Origin: Chloroflexota bacterium
Lineage (GTDB): Bacteria > Chloroflexota > UBA11872 > VXNJ01
Assembly (NCBI GenBank): GCA_009840625.1
Contig: VXNJ01000001.1
Location: 248,001-312,000, forward strand
Length of the DNA stretch: 64,000 bases
Direction of reading: 5' to 3'
Shown here: positions 43,814 to 53,709 of the stretch, one piece after another
How positions within the stretch are numbered: the stretch's first letter is position 1
How the letters are laid out: each line of letters begins with the position of its first letter
Position numbers and translations under genes: made by a program
Notes under the pieces: generated by a model
Database searches by the model: none
Told to the model about the DNA's origin: nothing
What the model saw: only the letters and a program-made list of their open reading frames with translations

Positions 43814-46800
43814 ATGGACGATTCCGCCTACGGCGAACTGCACTGCCGCAGCTGGTACTCGTTCGGGCGCGGCGCCTCGTCGGTCGACGAACTGGTCGTG
43901 CGCGCGGCCAAGCTGGGCTACCAGGCGCTGGCCCTGACCGACCGCGACAACCTGACCGGCGTCCTGGAGCTGGCGGAGGCGGCCCGCGCCGCCGGGATAA
44001 AGCCCATCGTCGGCGCCGAGGTCACCGTGGCGCACCCGGAGCTGGAGCCTGCCCCGATAACCCTGCTGGCCGAAAACGCAGCCGGCTATTCCAACCTCTG
44101 CCGGCTCATCAGCAGCGCCCACCGGGCCGGCGAGCGCCGTCATCCGCAGCTTGATCCGGGCGAACTGAGCACCCACGGCGAGGGACTGATCGCCCTGCTC
44201 GGATCCCCCGGCGGGCACCTGGCCCGGCACCTGGATTCCGGCCACCTGGCCACCGCCCGCGGCCTCGTCGCCGGATACTGCCAGCAGCTGGGCAGCGAGT
44301 CCGTCTTCATCGAACTGCAGCGCCACCTGGCTCCCGGCGAGCTTGCCCGCAACCGGGCCCTGGCCGAGCTGGCCGGCCAGCTCGGGGTCGGGATGGTGGC
44401 CACCGGCGGGGTCTGCTATCACGACCGCAGCCGCCACCGGCTCGGCGACGTACTCACCGCCATTCGCCTAAACACCACCCTCGACGGCTGTCACCGCCAG
44501 CGGCACCCCAACGCCAACTACCATCTGCGCCCAACCGAAGAAATGACACGGCTGTTTCGACGCTGGCCGCAGGCCCTGGAGAACAGCGCCCGGATCGCCC
44601 GGCGCTGCATGGCGTTTTCGGTCGGGCAGATACGCTACCGGCTCCCGCAGCCGCCGGTCCCGGAGGGGTTCGCCGGCCAGCAGGCCTATTTCGAGCATGT
44701 CTGCCGGATCGCGGCCCGGGAGCGCTACGGACGCATCACGCCGACGCTGCAGGCGCGGCTGCAGAAAGAATTCGACCTGATCGCCAAGCACGATCTGGCC
44801 GGGTTCTTCCTGCTCTACCGCCAGGTCATCGAGATGGCCCGCCAGGTCGCCGTCGAACTCGGCCACCTGCCGCCCGGGGCGCCGCTGTCGCAGCGTGCGC
44901 CCGGCCGCGGGCGCGGGTCCTCGGTGGCCATGCTCACCGGGACTCTGATCGGCCTCTCGCACGTCGATCCGCTCGAGTACGACCTGCCGCTGGAGCGCTT
45001 CCTGCCCGCCGACCGCCTGGCCAGCCCACCCGACATCGACCTGGATTTCCCGCGCGACATCCGCGAGCGGCTGATCCTGAAGGTGTTCGACGAATTGGGC
45101 TGGGAGCGGGCCGCGCTCACCGCCATGATTCCCACCTACCGCCTTCCCGGGGTGGTCCGCGACGTCGGGCGCGCGCTGGGACTGCCGGCCGCCGAGCTTG
45201 CGATCCTGGCCCAGCGGGCCGAATCGCACTCCGGCGCCGATCTGGAGCAGGAGATGGACAAGATCCCGCAGCTGGCCGGTCGACAGCGTCAGCGCGGCTG
45301 GCGCGACCTGATCGCGCTGGGGGCGCAGCTGCAGGGCTTCCCCAAGGGCCTGTCCCAGCACCCGGGCGGGATGATCATCAGCTCCGAGCCGCTGGTCGAC
45401 ATGGTGCCGGTGCAGCCGTCGGCGATCTCGGGGCGCTACATCTGCCAGTGGGACAAGTACGCTACCGAGGACGCCGGGTTCGTCAAGATCGACTTCCTGG
45501 CCCTGGGCACGCTCTCGCAGATGCAGGAGTGCCTGCAGCTGATCGAGGACCGCACCGGCCGGCGGATCGACCTGAGCCGGATCGACCATTCCGACCCGGC
45601 GGTGTATGCCGACCTGGGGCGCGGTGACACGGTGGGGGTGTTCCAGGTGGAGAGCGCCGCCCAGATGCAGACGATCAAGCGCATGCGGCCGCGACACCTC
45701 TACGACATGGCCCTGCAGGTGGCCGCGGTCCGCCCCGGAGTGGGGGCCAACGACGGGGTGACCGAGTTCCTGCGCCGCCGCCACGGCCAGTCCTGGGACT
45801 ACGACCATCCCCTGGAGCGGCGCGCCCTGGCCAAGTCGCTGGGGATCATCCTCTTCCAGGACCAGGTGGTGCAGCTGGGGATGGACGTGGGCGGGCTCTC
45901 GGCCGCCGAGGCCGACCTCATGCGCCGAGCCTTCCAGCGGCGCAACAACCAGGACCTGATCGGCCGGTACTGGCACCGCTTCCGCGAGGGCGCCCGCGAC
46001 CGCGGGGTCCCGGCGGGCATCGCCGACCGGATCTTTAAAAAGTTCAATCCGCACTACATGTTCCCCGAGGCCCATGCGCTCGCCTTCGGCGCCACCGCCT
46101 ATCACATGGCCTGGCTGCGGCACTACTTCCCGGCGGAGTTCTACTGCGCCATCTTCAACGCCCAGCCGATGGGGTTCTGGTCGATCGAAACCTTAAAGGA
46201 GGATGCCCTGCGGCGCGGAATCCGGACCCTGGGACCGGATGTGAACCGCAGCCACCGGGAGTGCCGGCCGGAGGGGCCGGACACGTTCCGGATGGGCCTG
46301 GGCTTTGTGGCCGGGATCGCCGCCCAGAGCGCCGAAAAACTGCTGGCGGCGCGAGAGCGCGGCGGCGAATTTAAGTCCCTGCGCGACCTGATCGCCCGCG
46401 CCGGGCTCCAGCAGGCCGCCCTGGAGGCGCTGGTAAAGTCCGGCGCCTGCGCTGATCTTTCCGGCGCCGGCGATCGGCGCAGCGATCTCTGGGAGGTGGG
46501 GCTGCACTACCGTCCTCCGTCGCCACAGGCGCCGCTGGCCCTGGAGCACCACGAGGTCATGCCGTCGCTGGCGCCGCTGTCGCCGGAGAACCAGATGGCC
46601 TACGAGTACCAGACTCTGCGGCTGTTCACCGGTGGCCATGTGATGGAAACGCTGCGCCCCCGTCTGGCCGACTGTGTGTTGAGCAGCCGCCAGCTGGACC
46701 AGGTCCCTGACGGGGCCCGGATAAGCGCGGCCGGCAAGGTGCTGCGCCGCCAGCGCCCCCTGGGCAAGATGGTGTTCATGACTCTGCAGGACGAGTTCGG

Positions 46801-46996
46801 GATGATCCCGCTGGCGATCTGGCCATCGACCTGGCAGCGGCATCGCAACGACCTTTCGGCCCCGCTGGTGCTGATCGAAGGAGTGATGTCGCGCCGCGAC
46901 GGATCCGCCAACATCATGGTCGATAAGGCGCGGCGCTTATCTGCGCCTTGGTCGCCCGACCTGGTGGTCAGCGAGAAAACCCACGATTGGGGTTAG
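43814..46996 (+). CDS. dnaE2: Error-prone DNA polymerase III alpha subunit DnaE2
   Basis: C-family polymerase for translesion synthesis with ImuB. Polymerase Asp residues are in PDIDLDFPRD (Asp407, Asp409) and KIDFLALG. The 1060 aa match DnaE2. The N-terminal PHP domain looks degraded: the HxH motif reads HCRS at 10-13 and TDHD reads TDRD at 42-45, so metal binding there is probably lost. The C-terminal OB fold (KMVFMTLQDEFG) is present. Starts 5 bases after the DUF6504 stop. Confidence 0.93.
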   Translation: MDDSAYGELHCRSWYSFGRGASSVDELVVRAAKLGYQALALTDRDNLTGVLELAEAARAAGIKPIVGAEVTVAHPELEPAPITLLAENAAGYSNLCRLISSAHRAGERRHPQLDPGELSTHGEGLIALLGSPGGHLARHLDSGHLATARGLVAGYCQQLGSESVFIELQRHLAPGELARNRALAELAGQLGVGMVATGGVCYHDRSRHRLGDVLTAIRLNTTLDGCHRQRHPNANYHLRPTEEMTRLFRRWPQALENSARIARRCMAFSVGQIRYRLPQPPVPEGFAGQQAYFEHVCRIAARERYGRITPTLQARLQKEFDLIAKHDLAGFFLLYRQVIEMARQVAVELGHLPPGAPLSQRAPGRGRGSSVAMLTGTLIGLSHVDPLEYDLPLERFLPADRLASPPDIDLDFPRDIRERLILKVFDELGWERAALTAMIPTYRLPGVVRDVGRALGLPAAELAILAQRAESHSGADLEQEMDKIPQLAGRQRQRGWRDLIALGAQLQGFPKGLSQHPGGMIISSEPLVDMVPVQPSAISGRYICQWDKYATEDAGFVKIDFLALGTLSQMQECLQLIEDRTGRRIDLSRIDHSDPAVYADLGRGDTVGVFQVESAAQMQTIKRMRPRHLYDMALQVAAVRPGVGANDGVTEFLRRRHGQSWDYDHPLERRALAKSLGIILFQDQVVQLGMDVGGLSAAEADLMRRAFQRRNNQDLIGRYWHRFREGARDRGVPAGIADRIFKKFNPHYMFPEAHALAFGATAYHMAWLRHYFPAEFYCAIFNAQPMGFWSIETLKEDALRRGIRTLGPDVNRSHRECRPEGPDTFRMGLGFVAGIAAQSAEKLLAARERGGEFKSLRDLIARAGLQQAALEALVKSGACADLSGAGDRRSDLWEVGLHYRPPSPQAPLALEHHEVMPSLAPLSPENQMAYEYQTLRLFTGGHVMETLRPRLADCVLSSRQLDQVPDGARISAAGKVLRRQRPLGKMVFMTLQDEFGMIPLAIWPSTWQRHRNDLSAPLVLIEGVMSRRDGSANIMVDKARRLSAPWSPDLVVSEKTHDWG

Positions 46997-47215
46997 CGCA
47001 ATCGAGCCGCGAGAAACTGCCGAGAGGTCAAAGTTCGAGGCGGAGCGATCGCAGGGACCAAAACGAAAGGACGGGGCCGTCAGCCGCGGGCCAGCGGCAA
47101 GCATTCACCCGAAGGGGTTAAACACCCAAGCGCCAGCCGGCGAATCTTCAATAGACCTCCCCAAACCCCCGGCGAAACTGCTTCGCACGATTTGCAACGC
47201 AAGCGGGATCTGCGC
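46997..47215. other. Spacer between convergent dnaE2 and yedK
   Basis: 219 bases with no gene or clear hairpin. AT-richer than its flanks. Confidence 0.4.
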
Positions 47216-47905
47216 TCAGAGCAAACCTTCATCCGAAGGCTTCGTCACAGGAACTATCAGCGTCGGGTCGTTGTTGGCGACCCTGCCAACCCTGGCCGAA
47301 ACCGGGACGGCCTGCATATGCGGCCAGGGGTCGGGCCGGCAGGCCTCCAACAACCGTTCGGCAGGTGCCTCCGGATCCAGCCAGGTATCGGAATCGTGCT
47401 CGCCCAGGATGACCGGCATGCGGGAATGGATCGGGGCCATCAGCTCATTGGGGCCGGTGGTCAGGACCGCGCAGGAATAGAGTCCCGCGCCCTGTTGCAG
47501 CGACCAGATGGCGGCGAAGGCGAACGGGTGTCCGTCCCGGCGACAGATCCAGTAGGGCTGTTTGACGCCACCGCGGCGCCGCCACTCGTAGAAGCCGTCC
47601 GCGAGCACCAGTCCGCGGCTGCGCGCAAACGCACGCCGGAACATCGGTTTCTCGGCAACGGTTTCGCTGCGGGCGTTGAATATCGGCTTGCCGAGCGGAT
47701 CGCCGCGGCGCTGCCAGGGGGCGATGAGTCCCCAGCGCATCAACTGCGGCTCCAGCGCTAGTCCCGGCGCAGTCAGCGTTAGGACGCTGTTGGTCGGGGC
47801 GACGTTGTACGACGGCGAGAACAGATCGCGCACCGTAAGCGGGTCGAACCCGAACTGCTCGGCCAGGCGATCAAGGTCGGAGAAAAGGCCGAATCGACCG
47901 CACAT
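47216..47905 (-). CDS. yedK: SOS response-associated peptidase (SRAP/HMCES/YedK)
   Basis: Forms a covalent thiazolidine link with abasic sites in single-stranded DNA. Cys2 (exposed once Met is removed) in MCGRFG, an Asn in YNVAPT, a Glu in FYEWRR and a His in APIHSRMP form the active site. 229 aa, complete. Its place beside imuB-dnaE2 fits a DNA damage role. Transcribed towards dnaE2. Confidence 0.94.
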   Translation of the reverse strand: MCGRFGLFSDLDRLAEQFGFDPLTVRDLFSPSYNVAPTNSVLTLTAPGLALEPQLMRWGLIAPWQRRGDPLGKPIFNARSETVAEKPMFRRAFARSRGLVLADGFYEWRRRGGVKQPYWICRRDGHPFAFAAIWSLQQGAGLYSCAVLTTGPNELMAPIHSRMPVILGEHDSDTWLDPEAPAERLLEACRPDPWPHMQAVPVSARVGRVANNDPTLIVPVTKPSDEGLL

Positions 47906-48050
47906 GCAGATTCCATTTCATCCCTTTTGAAGCCGGACCGCATTCTCGGCGACGGTCTCCGCGCGCGGCCCGACTAGGGTCGACCCGGCCGCGGACGGTC
48001 TGGCGCAATGCAAAATTCTGGCGCCCACCAGAAGCCGGAGCGCCAGCGCG

Positions 48051-49538
48051 ATGTCCACCGAGCCCATGAACCTGCTGATCCTGATGTCGGACGAGCACAC
48101 CCGGCGCATGACCGGATGCTACGGGCACGACATCGTTCAGACTCCCAACCTGGACGCGCTGGCGGCGCGGGGAGTGCGATTTGACCGCGCTTATGTCAAC
48201 TGCCCGATCTGCGTCCCGTCGCGGGCCAATTTCATGACCGGCCAGTACGTTCATAGCAGCGGGCACTGGGACAACGCCCATGCCTGGAAAGGCGAACCCG
48301 AGGGCTGGAGCCACCGCCTCACCGACCAGGGGCACGTTGCCACCACCATCGGTAAGCTGCACTTCCACGACGTATCCGACCCCAACGGCCTGACCGAATC
48401 GCGGGTGGCGATGAACATCTTCAAGGGGCGCGGCGATTACTTTTCCAGCATGCGTTGGCGCCGACTCAAGGGCAAGGTCTCGCACTCCGCGGATTCGACG
48501 ATGGAAGCCGGGCCGGGCGAGAGCCACTACACCCGATTCGATCGGGCCGCCACCGCCGAAGCGTGCTCCTGGCTGGCTAACGAATCGCAGGGGCACGACA
48601 AGCCCTGGTGCCTGATGGTCTCGCTGCTTTGCCCGCACCCGCCGCTGATCGCGCCGCAGGAGTTTTACGACATGTACCCCTTGGACGGGGTGGACATGCC
48701 GATCGCCTGGTCGCCGGAGCAGTGGCCCGACCACCCCTACTGGAACGAAGCCCGGCCCTGGCGGCTCCCCTTCGACGGCGACGAGTACTACACCGAGGCC
48801 CAGGTCCGCCGGGCGATCGCCGCCTACTACGGGATCACCACCTTCATGGACTACAACTTCGGCCTGGTCCTGGCCGCGCTGGAGGAATCCGGTCAGGCGG
48901 AGAACACCCGCATCATCTACACCTCCGATCACGGCGAGATGCTGGGCGGGTTCGGACTCTGGGGCAAGATGTGCATGTACGAGGACTCGGTCGGAACCCC
49001 GCTGATAATCGCCGGCCCCGACATACCCCAGGGCGAGACCCAACAGACCATCGTGAGCTGGGCCGATGTCTTCCCAACCGTCCTGGAAGGCGTCGGCGCC
49101 TCGCCGGAGGCCGGAGATGACGCGCTCCCCGGTGATTCGCTATGGCCGCTGACCAAGGGCGAAACCGACCTGGAACGGGTCGCGTTTTCCGAGTATCACG
49201 CCGCCCGCAGCCCTACCGGGAACTTCATGATCTGCGACCAGCGCTACAAGTACGTGTACTACGCCGCCGGGTATCCGCCGCAGCTGTTCGACCTCCAGGA
49301 GGACCCGCAGGAGCTGAACGACCTGCACGCCAGCCCGGCGCACGCCGCGATCCGCGATCGGCTCCACGCCCAACTGCTCCAAATCTGCGACCCCGAAGCG
49401 GTCAACAAGCAGGCGTTCGCAGACCAACGTGCGCTTATCGACGGCTACGGCGGCGAGGAGCACGTGGCCGCCGAAGGTCCGCTGATCGGGGCGACCCCTA
49501 CCCCGGTCGAGTTCTACGAGGACGGGATCCAGCGCTAG
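48051..49538 (+). CDS. Sulfatase, type I formylglycine family (copy 1)
   Basis: Hydrolyses a sulfate ester, probably on a sugar or choline-like compound. The formylglycine motif is CVPSRANFMTG near 56 and the metal-binding MSDEHTRRM is at the N-terminus. IIYTSDHGEM near 285 supplies Asp/His. 495 aa, ATG at 48051, no clear signal peptide. A close paralog follows 133 bp downstream. The Cys needs maturation by FGE or anSME, not present here. Confidence 0.92.
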   Translation: MSTEPMNLLILMSDEHTRRMTGCYGHDIVQTPNLDALAARGVRFDRAYVNCPICVPSRANFMTGQYVHSSGHWDNAHAWKGEPEGWSHRLTDQGHVATTIGKLHFHDVSDPNGLTESRVAMNIFKGRGDYFSSMRWRRLKGKVSHSADSTMEAGPGESHYTRFDRAATAEACSWLANESQGHDKPWCLMVSLLCPHPPLIAPQEFYDMYPLDGVDMPIAWSPEQWPDHPYWNEARPWRLPFDGDEYYTEAQVRRAIAAYYGITTFMDYNFGLVLAALEESGQAENTRIIYTSDHGEMLGGFGLWGKMCMYEDSVGTPLIIAGPDIPQGETQQTIVSWADVFPTVLEGVGASPEAGDDALPGDSLWPLTKGETDLERVAFSEYHAARSPTGNFMICDQRYKYVYYAAGYPPQLFDLQEDPQELNDLHASPAHAAIRDRLHAQLLQICDPEAVNKQAFADQRALIDGYGGEEHVAAEGPLIGATPTPVEFYEDGIQR

Positions 49539-49671
49539 ACCTCCGCAGCGGCCTCCGATTGCCGGCGGCCCCCTGCGGCGACGTCAAACTGTTGGCGGGA
49601 TTATTTCCGCGCGCCGCACAATTGCCGCGGCCGCGCGGGTCGCCAGACGATCGCACCCGAAAGGCGTTGCC

Positions 49672-51153
49672 GTGGAGCCAATGAACCTGTTGATCATCAT
49701 GTCGGACGAACACACGCGCCGCATGACCGGCTGCTACGGGCACCCGCAGGTCAAGACCCCCAACCTGGACCGGCTGGCCGCCGACGGGGTGCGCTTCGAT
49801 AACGCCTACTGCAATTTCCCGATCTGCGTGCCCTCGCGCGCCAACTTTCTCACCGGGCGCTATTGCCATGAGACAGGGCACTGGGACAACGCCCATCCCT
49901 ACGTGGGCCACGAAGCTCCCAGCTGGGGGCACCGCCTGGCCGCCAACGGAAACCAGGTCACATCGATCGGAAAACTCCACTACCGCGCAGATGAGGACGA
50001 CAACGGCATCGCCGAAAAACGGGTCTCGATGAACGTCCGGGACGGCATCGGCGATGTGCGTGGTTCGATCCGCTGGAACATGCCCCCCAGCCAAGCCCCC
50101 GCGTTCGACGTGCTGCAGGCCCACGCTGGCGATTCCGAATACATCCGCTTCGATACCGCGGTCGCCGACGAGACCGTGCGCTGGCTGGGCGACGATGCCA
50201 CGTCGTACGATCGGCCCTGGGTGCTGTTCGCCTCGGTCGTCACCCCGCATTTCCCGTTCATTTGCCCGCAGCGGCACTGGGACCTCTACGACGTCGACGA
50301 AGTCGAAATGCCGCTCTCCCACGAGAGCTATCCCGACCATCCCTACTGGAACAGGGTCCGCCCGCTGCGGATGAGTCCGCCCGACGGTTCGGACCGGCTG
50401 CCCGACGAGGCGGTCCGCCGCGGGATTACCGCCTATTGGGGCTTGATCTCATTCATGGACGAACAGGTCGGCCGCATATTGGACGCGGTCGATGCCAACG
50501 GCTGGCGCGAGAACACCCGCATCATCTACACGTCGGACCACGGCGAGATGGCGGGCAGTTTCGGGCTGTGGGGCAAGAGCTCGCACTACGAGGATGCCGT
50601 CGGAGTCCCGTTCATCATGTCGGGCCCCGACCTGCCGGCCGGCGAAACGCGCAGCGCCAACGTCTCGTTCATCGACTTTTTCCCGACAGTGCTGGATGCG
50701 GTGGGAGCCCCGGCCGCGGCCGAAGATTCCGACCTGCCGGGCACCTCGCTGTGGCCGGTAGCGCGCGGCGAGAGCGATCCGCAGCGGACCGTCTTCGCCG
50801 AGTACCACGCCAGCGGGGCCATCTGCGGCTCCTACATGGTCCGCGACCAGCGCTACAAATACGTGCACTATGCCGACCCGCAGTTTCCGGCACAGCTCTT
50901 CGACCTGGACAACGACCCGCGCGAACTCTGCGACTTGGGTTCCGATCCGAGCCACGCCGGCGTCCGTGCGCGCCTGCATCTCGAACTACTGGACATCTGC
51001 GATCCGGCGGAGGTGAACTCGCGCGCGTTTGCCGACCAGCGTGCGCTCGTTGAGCGAAACGGGGGCGAGGAGCACATCGTCGCCAACTACGTCAAGATTC
51101 CCTACACCCCGGCGCCCGCAGCGTTCGGTCCGGAAAAAGAACCCTTCCAATAG
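49672..51153 (+). CDS. Sulfatase, type I formylglycine family (copy 2)
   Basis: Tandem paralog of the gene before it, over half identical by eye across the first 130 residues. Motifs are MSDEHTRRMTGCYGH, CVPSRANFLTG and IIYTSDHGEMAGS. 493 aa, GTG at 49672 with AAAGG seven bases upstream; ATG at 49681 is the alternative. Together with copy 1 it suggests local duplication and division of substrate use. Confidence 0.92.
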   Translation: MEPMNLLIIMSDEHTRRMTGCYGHPQVKTPNLDRLAADGVRFDNAYCNFPICVPSRANFLTGRYCHETGHWDNAHPYVGHEAPSWGHRLAANGNQVTSIGKLHYRADEDDNGIAEKRVSMNVRDGIGDVRGSIRWNMPPSQAPAFDVLQAHAGDSEYIRFDTAVADETVRWLGDDATSYDRPWVLFASVVTPHFPFICPQRHWDLYDVDEVEMPLSHESYPDHPYWNRVRPLRMSPPDGSDRLPDEAVRRGITAYWGLISFMDEQVGRILDAVDANGWRENTRIIYTSDHGEMAGSFGLWGKSSHYEDAVGVPFIMSGPDLPAGETRSANVSFIDFFPTVLDAVGAPAAAEDSDLPGTSLWPVARGESDPQRTVFAEYHASGAICGSYMVRDQRYKYVHYADPQFPAQLFDLDNDPRELCDLGSDPSHAGVRARLHLELLDICDPAEVNSRAFADQRALVERNGGEEHIVANYVKIPYTPAPAAFGPEKEPFQ

Positions 51154-51247
51154 CCCGGGGCGGCGGCCGGAATCCCGCACCGCCGAAGCCTGCCTAAATA
51201 TCGGACAGTGGCCGCTTGGGTCGACGGCCGCGCGCCGCCCGAGCGGT

Positions 51248-52369
51248 TCAGCGTACCGGGACGTAGCCCCCGAGCGCGCCCCGCTTGGAAAGAACCAGCT
51301 GCCAGAGGTGAATGTTGCGGGCCCGGAATCCGCCGGCGCAGGAGAGCAGGTAGTACCGCCACATCCGGTAGAAGCGTTCCCCGTACTTGTCCTTCAGGGC
51401 GTCCCAATTGGAATCGAACTTGGCCATCCAGGCGTTCAATGTCTTGTCGTAATCGGGCCCGAAGTTGTGCCAGTCCTCGACAACGAATCGGCTCTCCAGG
51501 GCCTCGCCCAGGTTCTTGATCGAAGGCAGCGCTCCGTTGGGAAAGATGTACTTGTCTATCCAGGGGTCCACGACCGGCGAGGTCCGATTGGCGCCGATGC
51601 TGTGGAGCAGGAAGAAACCTTCGTCTTTTAGGCAGCGGCGGGCTACGTCGAAGTAGATCGGGTAGTTCTTCACCCCGACGTGTTCGAACATCCCCATCGA
51701 AACCACGTGGTCGAAGCTTCCACGGAGATCGCGATAGTCCTGCAGCCGAAACTCTACCGGCAGCCCCTCGCAGCGCTGGCGGCCCAGCTCGACCTGGTTC
51801 TCGGACACCGTCACGCCGGTGCACCGGGCGCCGTACTCTGCGGCGGCGAACTGCATGAACGCCCCCCAGCCGCAGCCGATGTCGAGCACGTGCTGGCCGC
51901 TCTGGAGCCCGATCTTGCGGCAGATCAGGTCCAGCTTGGCCGTCTGCGAGTCGTCGAGATTGTCGGCCCGGGCCCAGTACCCGCAGCTGCCGGTTATGCG
52001 GGTGTCGAAGGTGGCCTCGAAGACATCGTTGCCCAGGTCGTAGTGCTCGCGGCCCACGATCCAGGCGCGGGCCTTGGACTGGCGGTTCAGCAGCACCCCG
52101 GAGAGCCGGTAGGCGATCGTCTTCAGGTTCTTGGGGACCGACTGGTCGATCCGGTGCCGCAGGATGCGGGCGATGAACTCATCGAGTTGCTCGCAGTCCC
52201 ACCAGCCGTCCATGTACGATTCGCCCAGCGCCAGCGAACCGTGCCGGAAGATGCGCCGGTACAGCCGCGGATCGTTTACCTGGATGTCCCAGGGGTTGGG
52301 TCCGTTGATCTCGATTCCGCCCACCGCCAGCATGCGGGCGGTCTCGGCCTGCATCGGGGCGGTCGCCAC
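51248..52369 (-). CDS. Cyclopropane-fatty-acyl-phospholipid synthase-like methyltransferase
   Basis: SAM-dependent enzyme acting on unsaturated phospholipid chains. The SAM motif is VLDIGCGWGAFM near 170, the upstream HYDLGNDVFE is family-typical, and the C-terminal LLSCAGGFRARNIHLWQLV is the CFA end motif. I chose the GTG at 52369 (373 aa), which overlaps the previous stop by one base (TAGTG). Its usual partner, a COG2907 oxidoreductase, is at 38199. An operon with the dehydratase is unexpected. Confidence 0.88.
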   Translation of the reverse strand: MATAPMQAETARMLAVGGIEINGPNPWDIQVNDPRLYRRIFRHGSLALGESYMDGWWDCEQLDEFIARILRHRIDQSVPKNLKTIAYRLSGVLLNRQSKARAWIVGREHYDLGNDVFEATFDTRITGSCGYWARADNLDDSQTAKLDLICRKIGLQSGQHVLDIGCGWGAFMQFAAAEYGARCTGVTVSENQVELGRQRCEGLPVEFRLQDYRDLRGSFDHVVSMGMFEHVGVKNYPIYFDVARRCLKDEGFFLLHSIGANRTSPVVDPWIDKYIFPNGALPSIKNLGEALESRFVVEDWHNFGPDYDKTLNAWMAKFDSNWDALKDKYGERFYRMWRYYLLSCAGGFRARNIHLWQLVLSKRGALGGYVPVR

Positions 52370-53571
52370 TAGTAGTCCAGGCGCTGGCGGCTGATCACCT
52401 TTTCCTCGTCGATCTCGAGTCCCAGCCCGGGATCGTCGGTGGGCGAAATGTAACCGTTGACCGGCTTGGTCGGGTTTTTCCAGAAGAACTGGGTGAACTC
52501 GTTCCACTGCACCAGGTATTCGATGTACGGGGCGTCGGTGGGCGACACCGCGGCCGTCAGATGAGCGTTGATGGGAACCGAGCCGCCGTGCGGAATCAGC
52601 GGTACGCCGTAGGCCGAACAGAGTGCGAATATCTTCATCATCTCCGAGACCCCGCCGGCCCAGATCGTATCGGCCTGGTAGAGGTCGACCGCCTTGGCCT
52701 CCAGGTATTCGCGCGCGCCCCAGCGGGTGTATTCGTGCTCGCCGCCCGAGACTGGGGTCGCCGAGCGGCGGCGCACCTCGGCCTGGCCCGGAATGTCGTC
52801 GGCCTTGACCACCTCCTCGATCCAGCGCACGCGGTGCTCGGCCAGGCGGTTGCCCATGTCGATCGCGTAGCGCACGTCCCAGGAACTCCAGGCGTCGATC
52901 ATGATCTCGACGTCGTCGCCGACCGCCGACCGCAGCGCGCCGGCCAGCTCCACGTTCTTGCGCGCGCCCGGTTCGCCTTCCATCGGTCCGTTGCGGACGA
53001 ACCATTTGGTGGCGGTGAATCCCTGGTCGACGAATCCCTTGGCGACCCGCGCGGCATCCTCGAGTTCGATCGAAAACCCCAGCGCCGAAGCATAGGCCGG
53101 GAAGGATTTTCGGACGGGCCCGCCCAGCAGCCGATAGAGCGGCAGACCGGCTGCTTTTCCGCGGATGTCCCAGAGGGCCGAATCGACCGCGGCGACGGCG
53201 AACATCGCCTCGCCTTTGCGACCGTGAATCAGGTACCGGTACATCTTGTCCCAAGCGCGCTCGGTCGCCAGCGGATCCTCTCCGCGGAGCAGGTCCAATA
53301 GCTGCTTGCGCACGAAGAAAGCCTCGTTGACCGAGCAGGGACCGGCCAGTCCGCTGATGCCGACGTCGGTTTCGACGTGGCAGATGACCGTCGTCACGTC
53401 GACCGTGCCGTCGTCATTTGCCTCGAATCGGTCCTGCGACATCGCCGCCGCGCTTTCGGCACGGTGCTCGGGGTAAACGTCAATCGGGCGAATCAGCCGC
53501 TCTTCAAACATTGGGTACTCGGGCGCCAGCCGGCCGTAGAGTTTTTCGAACCAGATGTCGGTTATTTGCAT
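52369..53571 (-). CDS. Enolase-superfamily dehydratase (L-rhamnonate dehydratase-like)
   Basis: Removes water from an aldonate sugar acid. Metal ligands are spaced as in the superfamily: Asp226 (MIDAW), Glu252 (IEEVV), Glu278 (GGEHEY). His328 in IPHGGS is the probable general acid/base. GGEHEYTRWG is very like rhamnonate dehydratases. I chose the ATG at 53571 (400 aa), which matches family length; the longer frame adds unlike residues. Likely acts in non-phosphorylative sugar breakdown. Confidence 0.88.
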   Translation of the reverse strand: MQITDIWFEKLYGRLAPEYPMFEERLIRPIDVYPEHRAESAAAMSQDRFEANDDGTVDVTTVICHVETDVGISGLAGPCSVNEAFFVRKQLLDLLRGEDPLATERAWDKMYRYLIHGRKGEAMFAVAAVDSALWDIRGKAAGLPLYRLLGGPVRKSFPAYASALGFSIELEDAARVAKGFVDQGFTATKWFVRNGPMEGEPGARKNVELAGALRSAVGDDVEIMIDAWSSWDVRYAIDMGNRLAEHRVRWIEEVVKADDIPGQAEVRRRSATPVSGGEHEYTRWGAREYLEAKAVDLYQADTIWAGGVSEMMKIFALCSAYGVPLIPHGGSVPINAHLTAAVSPTDAPYIEYLVQWNEFTQFFWKNPTKPVNGYISPTDDPGLGLEIDEEKVISRQRLDY

Positions 53572-53709
53572 CAGTGAAATTGCCTCGGGAATCCGAACGC
53601 GGGGCGGATCGCTCAACGTTGCCGCGCCCATTATCGGTGCCAGCTGGGCATGCTTCGGACTTCTGCCGCAACCCGCGCATACCGAAAAAAGGTGGTTGAA
53701 ACTCTTTGC

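Noticed and set aside
44468-46123. 551-codon minus-strand frame inside dnaE2
   Set aside because: Antisense shadow of a clear polymerase gene; His/Gly/Gln-rich composition with no domain.
51248-53254. A single 668-aa fusion of dehydratase-region sequence to the CFA-type enzyme
   Set aside because: The upstream part is the dehydratase gene read in the wrong frame. The real genes meet at TAGTG.
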